Source: Thermoascus crustaceus
Lineage: Eukaryota > Ascomycota > Eurotiomycetes > Eurotiales > Thermoascaceae
Direction: 5' to 3'
NCBI GenBank assembly: GCA_001599835.1
Contig: BCIC01000001.1
Span: forward strand, 2,068,761-2,132,760
DNA length: 64,000 nt
Shown here: piece after piece, positions 38,223-51,600 of the stretch
How positions within the stretch are numbered: the first letter of the stretch is position 1
How the letters are laid out: each line of letters begins with the position of its first letter
Position numbers and translations under genes: made by a program
The notes under the pieces: model-generated
Seen by the model: the letters and a program-made list of their open reading frames with translations, nothing else
The model's database searches: none
Told to the model about the DNA's origin: nothing

Positions 38223-41200
38223 ATGGCGTCCACAGCCCAGCAAGACAGGAAGCTAGATCCCACAGTGGGCGAGGAGAAGCTCTCCGACTATGAAATATAC
38301 GAGGACCCTACGCTTAGCGCGAGCCTGGAGCAGCACCAGGAGGCAAACCTTTCTTTCCGCGCAGTCACCGCTGTGGATGTCTGTGTCAGGAATCTATCTG
38401 TCTTCGTCAATACAGCTCCTCCAATATGGGAAACACCGCCGTCGCAGCTCTGGGGTCGTCTGCGGGGGAAGAGGCAGCCAGACTCGCTGAGGACGGTGTT
38501 GGATGCAGTTTGTGCCAACATGCCTAGCGGCAGTTTGACAGCTATCATCGGGGGCAGTGGATCAGGGAAGACCTCCTTGTTGAATGTAATGGCCGGGAGA
38601 ATGGCATCAAGCAGGATCAAGGTTTCCGGTACTACGACCTTCAACGGCAGCCCGGACATTGGACGCATCCGCAGTGCCTACGTCATGCAACAGGACGTCC
38701 TGATCCCGACGTTGACGGTCCGAGAAACTCTACAGTACTCCGCGGATCTTCGACTTCCACCACCAACCACGGAGGATGAGCGTCGGACGATTGTCGAGCA
38801 GGTTATCCAGGAGCTGAGTCTGAAGGAGTGCGCCGATACCAGAATAGGGAACAATGCGCACAAGGGATGTAGCGGTGGGGAGAAAAGGAGGACGAGTATT
38901 GGTGTTCAGATGCTGTCAAACCCGTCAGTTCTGTTCTGTGACGAGCCAACTACTGGTATGGAAGCCAAAAAGTCCCCAGCAATGATTAGTCAATTGACAA
39001 TTTGTAGGTCTGGATGCTACAAGTGCTTTCCAGATTGTCAGAACCTTGAAAAGACTCGCGCAAGCAGGCAGAACGATAGTTATATCGATCCATGCGCCGC
39101 GCTCAGAAATATGGAATCTCTTTGACAACGTTGTGCTCCTTTCTCATGGTTCACTCCTCTACAGCGGACCCGTCGACGATTCGCTGACCCATTTCGCGCA
39201 ATGTGGCTATACGATACCACCTTTTGTCAACCCAGCCGAATTTCTGATTGACCTGGCGGCCCTTGATAATCGTTCGGATGAACTCGAGGCCGCATCAAGA
39301 GCCCGTGTTGAGTTTCTAAAAAGCTCCTGGAAGTCTAGATCCGAGAAAGAAGGAGACAGTGAAAAGGATTTCGGTCATGTTAATCAGACTCCAGAAAGCC
39401 ACGCCTCTGATATTGCAATCGCAAAGGGAGTGCCATTCCGTCGACAGTTTCGGGTGCTGACCGCGCGCACATTCAAGACCACCATCCGGGATCCCATGGG
39501 TATGGCCGGCAGCCTTCTCGAGGCGGTAGGGATGGCCGTCATAAACGGCTGGATCTTCCTGAAGCTTGATGAGAGTCTTGCAGGCATACGCTCCCGTCAA
39601 GGAAGCCTATATACTGCGAGCAGCCTGAATGGCTATCTCATTCTCCTCTATGAGACTTTCCGTCTCACTATTGATATCCAGCTTTTCGATCGGGAGAGAA
39701 GTGAGGGTGTCGTTGGGGTACCTGCTTTCTTGCTCAGCAGGAGAGCTGCCCGTTTCCCTCTGGAAGATCTTCCTGTTCCTCTACTGTTCTCTCTCATATT
39801 CTACTTCATGGTGGGATATCGCTTGGATGCACAGCAGTTCTTTATATTCTTCGGGCTCTCGCTGCTCACTCATTACATTGCAGTAACATTTGCCGCCGTC
39901 TCTATCGGATTTTCCAGGAACTTCCCTGGAGCTAGTCTGGTTTGTAATCTTTCCTTCACGCTTCAGAGCTTTGCCTGCGGATACTTTGTCCAGACGCACC
40001 AGATTCCCGTCTATGTTAGGTGGTTGAAGTGGACAGCATACACATTTTACATATTCGGGGCTCTATGTGCCAATGAATTCATCGGCCCGAACGGCCCTGA
40101 ATACGGTCAATTTTACGCTTGCCCGTACTCAAGTGATCCCCTGGACCCTGCATGCAAAGAGTACACTGGGCGTTTTATCATGGAGAGTCTTGGCTTGCCC
40201 ACGAACTGGATATGGCGGCCAATTGTCGTACTCGTGGCTTTCGTTATCGGGTTCATTCTCCTAGCAGGCCTTCTGCTGCAGTATAATCGGTTTGGAATGG
40301 ACATCGCTCAAGTAAAGAAGGCGGATACCGATCTCTCGGCCGGTAAAGAGAAGCTTACGCGGCGTCCAGCTGAGGAGGTCCGTAGAGTGGCCATCTCCCT
40401 TGACAAATACGCCCTCAGGATCAAGAAACGGGATTTGCTTGGCCGGAAATCTCGTGAACTTGAGATCTTGAAACCTATAACCGCGGAGTTCCATCCGGGG
40501 CAGTTAAATGTCATCATGGGCCCTTCCGGAAGTGGGAAGACTTCTTTGTTGAATTCGTTGGCTCGGAGACTTCACGGTTCTTTTGGAACCCAGTACAGAC
40601 TGCAGGGTGACATGCTGTACAATGGTGCTGTTCCTTCAGAAAGTGTTGTCAGATCGATTACGTCGTTCGTTACGCAGGATGATGACGCCCTGATGCCGTC
40701 TCTGACGGTACGTGAGAGCCTTCGTTTTGCGGCGGGACTGAGGCTTCCTACGTGGATGCCGCGAGAGGAGAAGAACCGACGGGCAGAGGAGATTCTGCTG
40801 AAGATGGGTCTGAAGGACTGTGCAGACAATCTGATTGGAAGCGACTTGATCAAAGGAATCAGCGGTGGTGAGAAGAGAAGAGTTAGTATAGCCATTCAGA
40901 TCTTGACGGATCCCAAAGTTCTGCTCCTGGACGAGCCCACCTCCGGTCTGGACGCCTTCACGGCTACTTCCATCATAGAGGTCCTGAACGGACTGGCCGT
41001 AGAGGGGAGAACACTGATCCTAACGATCCACCAATCGCGGTCCGACATCTTCCCTCACTTTTCCAATATACTCCTGCTTGCCAGAGGAGGACATCCAGTT
41101 TATGCTGGGAAAGGTGCGGATATGCTGCCATATTTTGGGTCACTGGGATACCAGTGTCCAAAGACGACCAACCCTGCTGATTTTGTTTTGGATCTCATTA

Positions 41201-42302
41201 CCGTCGATCTTCAGCATGAGGAGAGGGAAGCAATCACCCGGGCGAAGGTGCAGCGTCTTATCGCCAACTGGAACCAGATGCCCCTGGAGCTGAGCCGACG
41301 AACATCACAGATCGCAACTCCCGCAGAGCTGGGAAGCCTCAAAAGGCAAATGCATCCGTTCAAGGTTACCTTCCCATTAGTCTTGCACCGATCCACAATC
41401 AATCTCTTCAGACAGCCACCCCTAGCAATGGTTCGCATTATGCAGGTTGTTGGGATCTCCATTATCATGGCATTGTTTTTCGCACCTCTAAAACATGACT
41501 ATGCGGCGGTTCAATCGCGGATGGGATTCATCCAAGAATTTGCAGCTCTGTATTTCGTGGGTAAGTGAAGCTGTGAAAATGGTCTTTTATGATACGGCTA
41601 ACGAGGGCGACCTAAGGCATGCTTCAAAACGTTGCGATCTACCCTAACGAGCGGGATGTCTTCTACCGCGAAGAAGCAGATAACTGCTATTCAGCTGAGA
41701 CGTTTATTCTGCAGTACACGACACTCGAGGTGCCGTTCGAGATCATCTCATCTCTTGTCTTTGGGGCTTTTGCAGCTTTCGCTGACAACCTGGAACGCAC
41801 CGCCAAGATGTTCTTCATCAGCGCGTTCAACTGCTTCTGCATCATCAACTGCGGCGAGTCCGTCGGGATCATGTTCTGCACTTTCTTCTCCCATGTGGGT
41901 TTCTCCGTCAACTTCACCTCGGTCGTGCTCTCCATTGCGACCATTCTGGGTGGCATCATGAGCCTGAACGTGAACGAGGTGCTGCAAGCTCTGAACCATC
42001 TCTCTCCGATCAAATACTCGATCGCGAACCTCGCTCCGTACGCGATGAGGCACCAGCAGTTCACCTGCACGGACGCCCAGCGTCTGCCCGATGGAAGGTG
42101 CCCCATCGAGAATGGCCAGCAGGTTCTGCAACTCTACAACCTGGATAAAGATGCTGCTATGAATGTCATGGCCCTGGGCGTATGCACCATCGCCTACAGG
42201 ATCGTGGCCTATGCGGTTCTAAAAGTTCTAAAAGTTATGCGGTCTCACGGCGTTATGGAAAGGGTTAGGGATCTGGGAAGGCGGCTGAAGGGGAGGGAGT
42301 AG
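38223..42302 (+). CDS. Full-size ABCG-type ABC transporter (NBD-TMD-NBD-TMD)
   Basis: Predicted 1323-residue membrane exporter. Exons are 38223-38955, 39008-41560 and 41617-42302; the 52-bp and 56-bp introns (GTATGG...TAG; GTAAGT...AAG) restore the conserved PTTGLDATSAFQI and YFVGMLQN. NBD1 has Walker A GGSGSGKT (110-117), signature CSGGEKRR (216-223), Walker B LFCDEPTTG (about 236-244) and an H-loop VISIHAPRS. NBD2 has GPSGSGKT (749-756), ISGGEKRR (862-869), LLLDEPTSG (about 883-891) and LTIHQSRS. Each NBD is followed by NPAEF/NPADF and a six-helix ABC-2 membrane domain. Both nucleotide sites look intact, unlike the degenerate first site of PDR-type drug pumps, so this is a White-like duplicated ABCG. 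The ATG chosen is the first in frame; the frame is open upstream. The substrate is unknown: lipids, metabolites or drugs are possible. Confidence 0.94.
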
Positions 42303-42700
42303 TTTCGTTATACGGAGGTTGAGATTTTTTTTAAAAAAAATGAATTGCTTTCCTATCACAGAAAAGATCTTTTCCAATAAGGGAAATGATATGGCTATTT
42401 GGACTGTATTTGTGCGGTTCTCGTTTCCCTGCTCTGTAAGCATGTAGATAATCACAATCCTTAAAACAGGGTGTCCGATGTCCGTATCGAGACAAAGTCC
42501 TCAATTATTAAACCTGGGCAGAGAACGAATCGCAGTAAAGTCCGATCCTCCCGACGGCCTCAGTCCCTCCCCCCCTTCTCTCTCCCTCTCTCGGGGTTTG
42601 AATGTTTCCATGGTTAACGCTGACGAGGTGACGTTGCCCTGTCCTGCCCTGTTCTGTACTGTCCGGATATTCTCGTTCTGGGTTTTCTGGAGAGAAGAAA

Positions 42701-42720
42701 GAGAGAGAGAGAGAGAGAGA
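42701..42720. repeat. (GA)10 microsatellite
   Basis: Ten perfect GA units after a short AGAGAAGAAA lead-in. Confidence 0.85.
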
Positions 42721-44577
42721 CAAGAGGTCATCGGTGCCGATAAGAGTAGTTAGGACATGTTGTCTGTTACCTTAGTTCGGTCAAGAGTCCAGACCGTCTG
42801 GTCTGTCTTTGTGGACTTGCTTGTCTATTTAGACTTTGCCCTAAGGGAAAAAAAAAAGGCATCCACATTCAACTGTCGCATACCAGAGTCCGAGTCCCAG
42901 ACCGCCCGGGCTCCGTCCGGATGAAAGAACTTGAAATGGGATTGACATTGACTTTCCCCTCCTGCAGGAACGAAACGAACACGTGTGGGCCCAGACTCTG
43001 AACTCGGAACCAGAAATCTGACAGGCTGGACCAGGTGCTCGGGCCAATCCGGGCTGTTGGGCCGAGCGTCAGCCCATCCAGGCACTGACTGCGGAGGCAA
43101 GTGTCTTGTCCAAGACAACCTGACGTACCCATTCTGCGTGAGGATTGACGATGACATACCTACCTACCGTTTGACAGCTGCCCACAGGGCCAGACAGAGG
43201 TTAATAGATACTAGGTACCTAGGGTTAGGGCACCCTACGTAGGCGGTGAGCTAAAGAAACATGGCAGAAAATGTTTCTCACCCAAAGGCGGTGAGGTGAG
43301 ACGTTAACCAATCACATCACGTATCAACGACCCGGGATGGTCTGTGCTCGCCAAGTCTTCTCCAAGAACATGTGAGATAGACCCACTCATGTAAGGGGCA
43401 AAAAAGCTTATGTGAGCCATGGTTCGGCTTGTCGGCAGAGTCGTTTCGGGTCGACAGGGGAAGGGAAGGGGGGTTAGGTAGTTGGGATGGAGGATCTGGA
43501 TTCTGGATGGGGAGGAGGAGGGATTACGTGGCGGGTGGCTGACGCTGACGCTGAACGGAGAGAGCGAGCGGGGAGGGGGGTTGGTGCCAGTGGATAGAGG
43601 GAGGGTTGGGTGGTTTTTCAGTGAGTCGTGGAGGGTGGTAGGGGGTGCTATGAGGTAGCTACTATCTACTGCCTTAGGTATTATGTATGGTGCGCCTATG
43701 TACCTAAGGTACACATACTAGGTCCCTAAAGGTAGTACCTCGAGGCAGCGGTGAAGAGAGAGGAAGTTGCTTCGGCTGAGGAGTTAGGCACATACATACT
43801 ACTATAGGTATTTGGTCCGATTGTATCTATTTGCCCTGCAGGTTGCGGCTGCAGGGGGCTCGATGCTAGGACTTGTTTCTGACAACCCGGTTGTCGGTGC
43901 ATACGCATGCATGCATCATAAGTGCTCAGTGATATGTTCCAAGGTAGCAAACGGATAAGATCGGTATTCATCGCGCTCACGGCGGTCAGCTCAAGGCCTG
44001 GGTCTATCGGACGTCCACTCCCGGACCTTCACTGCCCGTCTCCTGACTGTGAGTGAATTAATGGAGTTCTCCTTCCATGTGCTTCGGAGTAGAAGATGTC
44101 GAGTCTGAACGGCGGTTCGTGGTACAGGTCATGTCTCAGCTCTCCTATCAAGGCAGTGAAACTGCAGATCGATCGCTCAGAGATCTCGAACACCCGGTGG
44201 AGCCCTCACTCCCGTGAACCCGGCGCTAGTCTGGACTGGCCGGGCACAGCCGAACCGCTGGGTCACCAGGTCGAGACTTCGGAGCTGTACAGCTACAGAA
44301 GAGTCCTACTACATTCTAGAAACACAAGGAAGATGCAGATGTGAAGCGAATGCAGGTTATATATATTTGATTATCCAAAATGAACGAGGTCGTCTTCTTC
44401 ACTCAAAGCTAAAAAGACAAAGAACAAGAACATCGAACAACACCCTGACTTATTTTCTCCTCAGACCACTAGGGTCTGTTTTTTCATATATAAAAACCAA
44501 CACAGTAGCCTCCCATCTCGAACATCTTGCAAGGTCTGTCCGGACATCTAGTCCAGACGTCCCAAAAACCCATGACG

Positions 44578-44595
44578 NNGGGGGGGGGGGGGGGG
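44578..44595. repeat. NN plus G16 tract
   Basis: Two unresolved bases immediately before sixteen G, downstream of the Bys1 gene. Confidence 0.8.
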
Positions 44596-44771
44596 TATTC
44601 TTGCCATGAGGCGGACATGCAAAGACGCTATCTCGTTACTCGTGATCAAAAAACAACCGCAATCAAACCGCTCTGCAAGCAGTGCAGATGTCGATTCGCG
44701 GCATCAAGTCGCGAAGAAGCGAAGAAAGACACGGCCAGCCGGTGATCGATGATTCACCCGGAATCATGTCT

Positions 44772-45341
44772 TTAGTTGCCGCTGCTGCCGATGTGCAGGT
44801 CGAAGTGGGTGCCAGCAGGACAGCCGTGGGTGGCGTGGTCGTCAGTGGGAACGAGGTAGGCATCGGAGCATGCGGTGTCTCCGGGAGCGCACTCGGCCTT
44901 AGGGCACTGAGGGTCGCTGGGGTAGACCGAGAAGCCCTTCTTCGTGAACTCGCTGTTCACTCCCATGTTGATGCACGAAAGATCCCAGAAAATAGTATCA
45001 CCCGACAGCGTGTACTCGTACTGGAGCACATCGCTCTGGTCCGGCTTGGTAGCGAGCTTGATGGAGATACCGCCACCGTTGGGGTTGGTGCGCCAGTTCT
45101 CAGAGTAGGTACCGCCATTGGCAGACAGGGTGACCATCGGAGCGTCACCCGAGTCGGCAACAGACCAGGCATAGAGATCGGTGTCAAGGTTGTTGAAGAT
45201 GGTCACACCGCCGCCGGAGCCAGAGCCGGAGCCGGTGGAAGCAGTCCCGTTCACCGAAGATGTAGAGTTCTGGGCGGTAGGAAGTGCGGAAGTGAGAGCT
45301 GCGAACGCAGCAGCAAGACCGAAAGCGCCCTTGAACATCAT
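44772..45341 (-). CDS. Secreted Bys1-domain protein
   Basis: Predicted 189-residue secreted protein of the Bys1 family, named after a Blastomyces yeast-phase-specific protein; its molecular role is unknown. It is a single exon. The first Met (MMFKGAFG...) begins a signal peptide of about 19 residues ending LTSALP, followed by a Ser/Gly/Thr-rich linker with NST and NGT sequons (about 20-45). The domain then starts with VTIFNNLDTDLYAWSVAD, a pattern shared with thaumatin-like and Bys1 folds, and continues through NPNGGGISIKLA and WDLSCINMG. Five cysteines are present, so one would be unpaired if all others bond. The tail HFDLHIGSSGN looks complete. The second Met (45338) is an equally good start. 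The gene stands alone with over 2 kb of intergenic DNA on each side. Confidence 0.86.
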   Translation of the reverse strand: MMFKGAFGLAAAFAALTSALPTAQNSTSSVNGTASTGSGSGSGGGVTIFNNLDTDLYAWSVADSGDAPMVTLSANGGTYSENWRTNPNGGGISIKLATKPDQSDVLQYEYTLSGDTIFWDLSCINMGVNSEFTKKGFSVYPSDPQCPKAECAPGDTACSDAYLVPTDDHATHGCPAGTHFDLHIGSSGN

Positions 45342-45540
45342 GGTTGCTTAATGAAAGAAAGGTTTTGGAGAAAAGTGGTTAAGGTCGGTTGATGTAAAGA
45401 GAGCTTCGAATAAAAGGTGTTCGAAGAAAGTATCCGAAAAAAAAGATTGAAAGATAGTATAGAAGAAGAATAGAATTGTCCAAAGAGAATGAACTGAAGT
45501 TGTTGATGGAGAGAGAGCTGGGATGGAGGTATTCACAGCG

Positions 45541-45548
45541 TTTAAATA
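45541..45548 (-). promoter_or_regulatory. Possible TATA-like box for the Bys1 gene
   Basis: TATTTAAA on the minus strand lies about 200 bp upstream of the Bys1 start codon. The intervening leader is rich in pyrimidines on the coding strand, as in highly expressed fungal genes. Spacing and sequence are plausible, but there is no transcript evidence. Confidence 0.35.
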
Positions 45549-48500
45549 ACTTCGGGTTGCCGCTGAGGCAAAACCCGGAGAGACTAAAGTGGATCGCCAT
45601 TGAGAAAAATTGTCTGATGTCAAAAAATTTCATTATCTAAAAGAACGAATCGTAGTTGGCGAAGACATTATTGATCCGGACAACAAGAGAAAGGCGGCAC
45701 GGCGCAGGAAATGGGCGTGGGGTATGGACAAGCTGTGGTACCTGGAATTGGTGGAGTCAGCCCTGCGAAGTCTGATTCACCAAGCCAGATCTGAAAAGAT
45801 GCCGGGAGCGCCAGGAACAGGGCGACGACCACGGTGACATGGTGGACCGCGAATGAAGGGCCACAAACGGATGGGCCTCGGGATTCAGGATTGGATGTTG
45901 ATTCCACACCGATCCATGGATCTGTCACGGTACTGTACTGTACCCTCCATATGTCAATAATGGGCGGAAATGCGCTGGTCCCGGTGTCTTTCCTCGGTGA
46001 ATTTCCAACGGCTCATCAGCAAGGAGCAGCGATCTCGCTGTTATGAGTCTGAAGCACTGCAAGCAATAATGGCACCATCCCTGCGTTGATATTTAGCGCG
46101 CTGGGATTACCCAGTCGACGGGCATCATCCGTACAAGCTGTCCGGCGTGCTCAGACACCCGGTAAGCGCTGACAGAGAACAGTGGATCTATCAGATAAAG
46201 TTATCGAGTCAGGAAAGCGATAAGACATCACAAGCTCCACCAGGGCTGAGCCTTATGGACAGGAGAGTCTGTCGTGTTAAGGTTTTTGCGTGGAGATGAA
46301 GCGGAAGAACGGTCATTTAACTGCCAATGAGATATGCCATCCTGATGCTGGGATGCCACGTTGACCCAGGCGACGCCGCGGGTACAGATGCTGTACAAAC
46401 GTAGGCCTGCGTCCAGCACAGCCTGTCGCGGCGAGAACTGATGTGGAGCAGGCCGTTCGCCGTACGGACTAGTGCGTGCGAGTTGGACGATCCGACTCCT
46501 GCCAGCGCGTTTAAATGCCGTGGCGTTTGTCAGAACGCAGTGGCAACATAACCGCCCTCGCCTCCCCGACACGTTCCTTGCAGGATCACTCCACGGGTCG
46601 GGGACCTGGCATTCGATCCGATCGAGGCGGTGTCCTCCTCGGCCAAGCCCAAAGCATACAAGACCTTGTTGAACGGCACAGCACGCATACGTATATTTGC
46701 GAGGAGCTAAAAGCTTGGCATCAGAGCATCTAGAGCTGCGATGTATCCACTCACAAGACTTTGCAGTTGCTTCACAACTGCAGATTGGCTTGCTCTGTCC
46801 ATATCACCCGGCATACAGATCCTCGCCAAGGAAGATGCTGTCTAAGCACAAGAGTAAGCAGAAAGATCTGCAGTGTCATCGCAGAAAGTGTCCCATGGCC
46901 GATGGTATCGACTCGGGAAACCGTAGACACCCCCAAGACAGGCCAAGACAGCTTTCTGCGCGTCCTGATGCTTTGACATGTTAGAAAGGTTAATTCTCAT
47001 TGAGCGACATGGTGTTCTGTATGAGAAGCCAAGACGTCACTGCCTCCAAGATCTTTCAAATCCCCTCACGGCGGCAAATATTGTAGTTTCGCGCCAGTCA
47101 TCAACTGCCCAGTACTGCAGCCGGCGATCAAAATGCCGCAAATGGCGCAGGTTTTCCTGGGAACAGAGGTCTAAACGAGTATACCAAGAGCTGGGCATGA
47201 GGAGTCCCTCAGGCATGACATAGCGGGATAACTCGCAAGCCGCTCTCATCAAACGTTGGGTGAAGAACAGCAATTACTAGACAGATTCTGTCAGCAGATA
47301 GCAACTAGGAAGGAATAGGCGGCTCGACAGTGATGCGTTCCCATGCCTTAGGCTGTCAGGAACATCTCTGCAGGGTACACCGCACTTCCTGGGGCCGACT
47401 CATCACGCCCGAGGTCGTAGTCTTGCACTGATTCCGACTACTTCTGCGAAGCGGGAAATAAAAGGACCGACACATAGCAAATAACTAGAGATATGTTGGC
47501 CTAAAGCGACCTCAAATTCCGCCATCTGCTCTAGGGATGTTGGGTTGTAGGCGAGACGGGCAACCCAGGTAACTGTGTGGTCGTCTTAAGCTGTGCTTGG
47601 TGCCGTCCACGTGGCCCTTGTGATCACCAGCCGGTCATAGCTTCACGACGGCCGATCTGCGCGACGTCTGAGAAAGACGTGCTTACTGCCTACCATGAGC
47701 TTGTATTCTTTTTTGCCCGCCTGGCTGCCACTCCACTGATGGCGGTATCAACAGTCAGTATCTTGTGTTGGAGGTAACAGATGAAAAGTCACTAATTCCT
47801 CGCAGCCATATGGTACATGAACAGTACTTTCGTCGAGACGGTGTGAAGGACCAGGGCACAGAAATTGAACTGACCGCCCTAAGCGCTTTATCTATCTGTT
47901 TGGACAGCTTTAATTATGATAATCGCCGGATTCCGGATAATTGCTCCGGTCCTTCACATCAAGGGCATAGGATTTGGTATGGGGTGGTGCGTACGAGCTG
48001 TTAGCTTGCATAGAATTCCGCTGAACCTCATGCGCCGCCGTAATATCTACCGAAGTTATATGTGCTAAAATCCATCGCACGTTAATGAATGGATAGCAGT
48101 GTTCTGAATTATTAAAACGAGGCTATATTTCCTTCAGCGCCCGATAAACATCGATATTTCGAGGCGAAATATTGGTGGGTATTTGGTTAGCCCGAAACTG
48201 CCAGGCTTTGACAAGGCTAATGGGAACGATGACAGTTATTTCAAAAAAATACAAGCCGGAGGATTTTTACGGGGAATAGATGGTACCCCAGAGGTACGGC
48301 TGCAGGGGAAAAAGTACAGCACCTAACTACTCCACATCGACTCCACCGACAAGACGAGACGGAGCGACGAAAGTAACCTTTTTCAATCGCCCCATCTTGC
48401 ATTATACTCCATCAGTCTCCTGAGAAACCAAGTAGGAGTAACGGTGAACATACCCAGAGACAGAGTCGGCGGAGCTTCGTGGTGCGCAGGTACCTATACA

Positions 48501-48683
48501 CATAGCAATTCCCGGACTGATGCCGTTGGCCGCCGGCAGTACATAATGCAGAAGGTTCAAAGGACGAATCTGTATGCCGGCATAGCTAGAAGTGTAGACT
48601 GTGCTATTCCTCATAAGCCATGTGTAACTATGTTAATGTCCCGCATGGGATGCCGTCCCTCTTGGTCATCTTGAAGTAGTCGA
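45549..48683. other. Gene-free region between Bys1 and Sec24
   Basis: No frame longer than about 115 codons and none with recognisable motifs. Base composition is near coding levels in 46.3-47.3 kb, so old decayed genes cannot be excluded, but I could not identify any parent family. The 3' flank of sec24 lies at about 48.4-48.68 kb. Confidence 0.5.
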
Positions 48684-51600
48684 CTACCAATAAGGAGGCC
48701 GCAGACCTGCCAGATTTGATAGTGCACTGTCCGTTCCGCTGTCTTCTCTCTTCCGGTGTCCCGCGAGCTCAAGATTGATCTGGCGATGTATATGTACTAG
48801 CCAGTCGACATAGCTTTGGGCTTCGTTGTTTCTGTCCTCCACGAGCAGCCTAGCGAACTCGAATTCAGCACCATCCAGGCCTTGTCTGGCGAGCTGGATC
48901 GTAACAGCCTTTGATCCTCTCACAGTAGAGAGGTACTGCAAGAGATTCCGGACCTGGGCGTTCAGGTGTGTCTCCAGGACTGGAATGGAGGAGGTGTTGG
49001 GGTTAAGGGACTGCAGCGACGTGTGTCCTGGTCCAAACAGATCTTCCAGTAGGTTTGGCGACACCTGTGCATGCAACCAAAGAAGACAAATCTGTCCATT
49101 GTCGACCAGGTATGCACCGCCCTCCTCAATTTTGGAAAAGCTGGCGCGTAGTGTCGGCGGAACCTGCAGCTGGCCATGTTCGTTCGGGAAACCATCCTCG
49201 GGCCTTAGATTGTGGATCGGAATAATGCGAGGATAGAGATAAAGAGACAGCTCAGTGCAGCCAAAAGAACGAATCATGCGCATGTCGTGAACACGACGGT
49301 CAGACGATTCGTGGCCACCTGCCAATTGTTAACTCTGTGCGCAGACGGAAATGGGAAATTGCTTGCCTTTGAAAGCTCTCGACTTGATCAGACCTAGCAT
49401 GTACATCGAGAACTCCTTGAGGTTCTCTGGCAGTACTAGCTGTCCAGGAGGATGAGAGCCTGAAAAGATCTTACGATAACCGCTGAAGATATCGATTGTC
49501 TTCTCCGTGATGCTGGCACGGATATCCTTCAAAGGCTTATCCAGCATCCTCGAAGCCGCTGTGCTGAAGCGTCAGCAGGTCTGAGCAAATGAGGACATCG
49601 ATATTGGATCAGAAGCCTACCTTCTTTGGCAATTATGGCCACTACAGCATCCTGGTCGATGAATTTCATCGTCTCCATTCCTCCATCATTTACTGCCGCG
49701 ACGGTATTGATGCATCTGACACGCCGTTGGCCACTAGCTGTAGTGTATAGCAAAGCAGCCTGGAAATGAGCATCAAGTTTTACATCTAACTTTCCATCGT
49801 AGCTGAAAAGGACACCAAATGCCTTGTCCGCATCAATGGCACCAATCTCGAGATCAGCGCCAAAAGTGTGTTGCAGGAAATTGCCATGGTACGCAGAGAC
49901 CTGAAGCCCATTGGAGCAGCGGACTTTCATCAGTGCCTGGTACCCGGTTTCCCTGTTTACTGTGTGCGCTAATTCCCGCGAAAGCTTCAAGACGTCACGA
50001 GGAGCGTGGAAGTTGGGGTAGAAATATATTTCACCGCCTGAAATAGAGGCAGGATGACCTAACCAGAGTTTTAGCAAGACATAAACCCAAGCGGAGAGGT
50101 AGCTACTTACCGACAGTTGCGACGTCCATGTACGCTCCACCAGGGGCAGCAATGAAGAAGTCAATACCAACACCACTCTCTGCCAATTTGGTAGCAGTCT
50201 TCTTCCAACAAGCGTGTTCGGTGGTGAAGAGTTTCCTTTCAGCGTCTGTTCCATGCACCTTGGGATCTTCCCTCAAGAACAATCTTCCGGGGCCCCATGT
50301 TGGTAAGCTCGCGAGTGAGCACACTATCTTTCCACCAGTCTCTTGTAGCGCTGACAATGCCGCGTTGATCGTGGGAAGCAAAGCAGGTTCTGGATTCTTG
50401 ACATGGGCGAAAAGCGTAGGAATTTGCGTCAGAAGAGACGAGATCACAGCCCTACAATTGTTAGTAGGTCAAGGCAAGAGAAAACAGCTCTTGCTGTGCT
50501 TACTTCGACTCATAAGGATCGACAAACAGACCCTCACTCAGTGGAACAAATGGCTCCTCCAAGTCGGTCATCACCATCATCTGAGCTTGATCGAGTCGAG
50601 ACTGTATAATAGTAAGCAAGGTTTCCATTGCACTTAGGTATCCCTGGAACACTTACGCTGAGATTGTAGAAGTGTACTTCCTTGTCGAAAGTAATAATAC
50701 CAACTTTCGAGCCCGGAGGAAGTTTCCGCGACGTCTCGTCACCCTCTTCCGACGTCACATCGTCGCCGCCGTAGAGAGCACCCATGATGCCCTCGCAAAC
50801 TCCCTCAAGGAACCCTCTATTTATCGACTCTTGACTGACGTCAATCAAGAAAAGCCACCGCAGACCAACAGGTTCCTTTGCCCAATACTCCTTTGGCACC
50901 AAGAACTCGACAGTTCCCAGCATCAACTCAGGACGCTGCAGACGATCAATGCGAGCGCCGGAAGGATCAAGAGGAGAAAAATATTCCGGGGGAACTTCGT
51001 TCGGGAACGTGCACATGTTGCAGACGAACTTGTTTCCACCCGCCTTGAAAGTCATGAACGGATTTATATATGTTCTGCACCGCCGGCATCTTGGTGGGCC
51101 AGCTTCACCAAAATCGAGCACCGGTATCGATTGTTCGCCAGGATCCAAGCGTGCAAGAGGCTGTAGAATCATGCCCAGAGGCAATGCGGTTGAGGAGAGG
51201 AATTCAGAAGTCGATGGGATATTATTAAGAGTTAGACGGGCGTACTTTGGAGATGAATTACCCTGGTCGTGAGCCACAAATGGGATCGATGCCGGCGGGG
51301 GAAGGTGCCGTTCCATAGTCGGGTATACATGGTTCATGAAGTATTGTGTAGGGATATCTCGAGATCTTGGGATGCTGGGTATCTGCTCAGGGTCGACCTT
51401 CCCTTGAGTCGGGACAGAGCCTGTACTAGGACCAGAGAAACCTGGCTGCAGGCCCGGTTGAGGAGCCTGAACCCCAGCAGGTGAAACCGGTCGTGGTTGC
51501 TGGTTCAGTCCCGTGTTAAGGAATTGTGATGAAGAAGTCGGTATGCCGCTCTGAGGCATGCCACTGGGAGCTTGCGAACCGGCACCTGCACCACCGATGT

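Larger units (their letters stand above)
42303..44771. other. Gene-free region between convergent ABCG and Bys1 genes
   Basis: No coding motifs on either strand. It contains (GA)10 at 42701-42720, an A-rich run at 42848-42857, TAGGTACCTAGG-type motifs near 43211-43222 and 43676-43740, and two N bases (44578-44579) next to G16 at 44580-44595. Confidence 0.6.

Noticed and set aside
34781..45341. Secondary-metabolite cluster (reductase, transporter, secreted protein)
   Set aside because: No polyketide synthase, peptide synthetase, terpene cyclase or other backbone enzyme is present in the window.
50128..51166. Plus-strand frames of about 165 codons opposite sec24
   Set aside because: Antisense shadows of well-supported Sec24 exons with no recognisable protein features.
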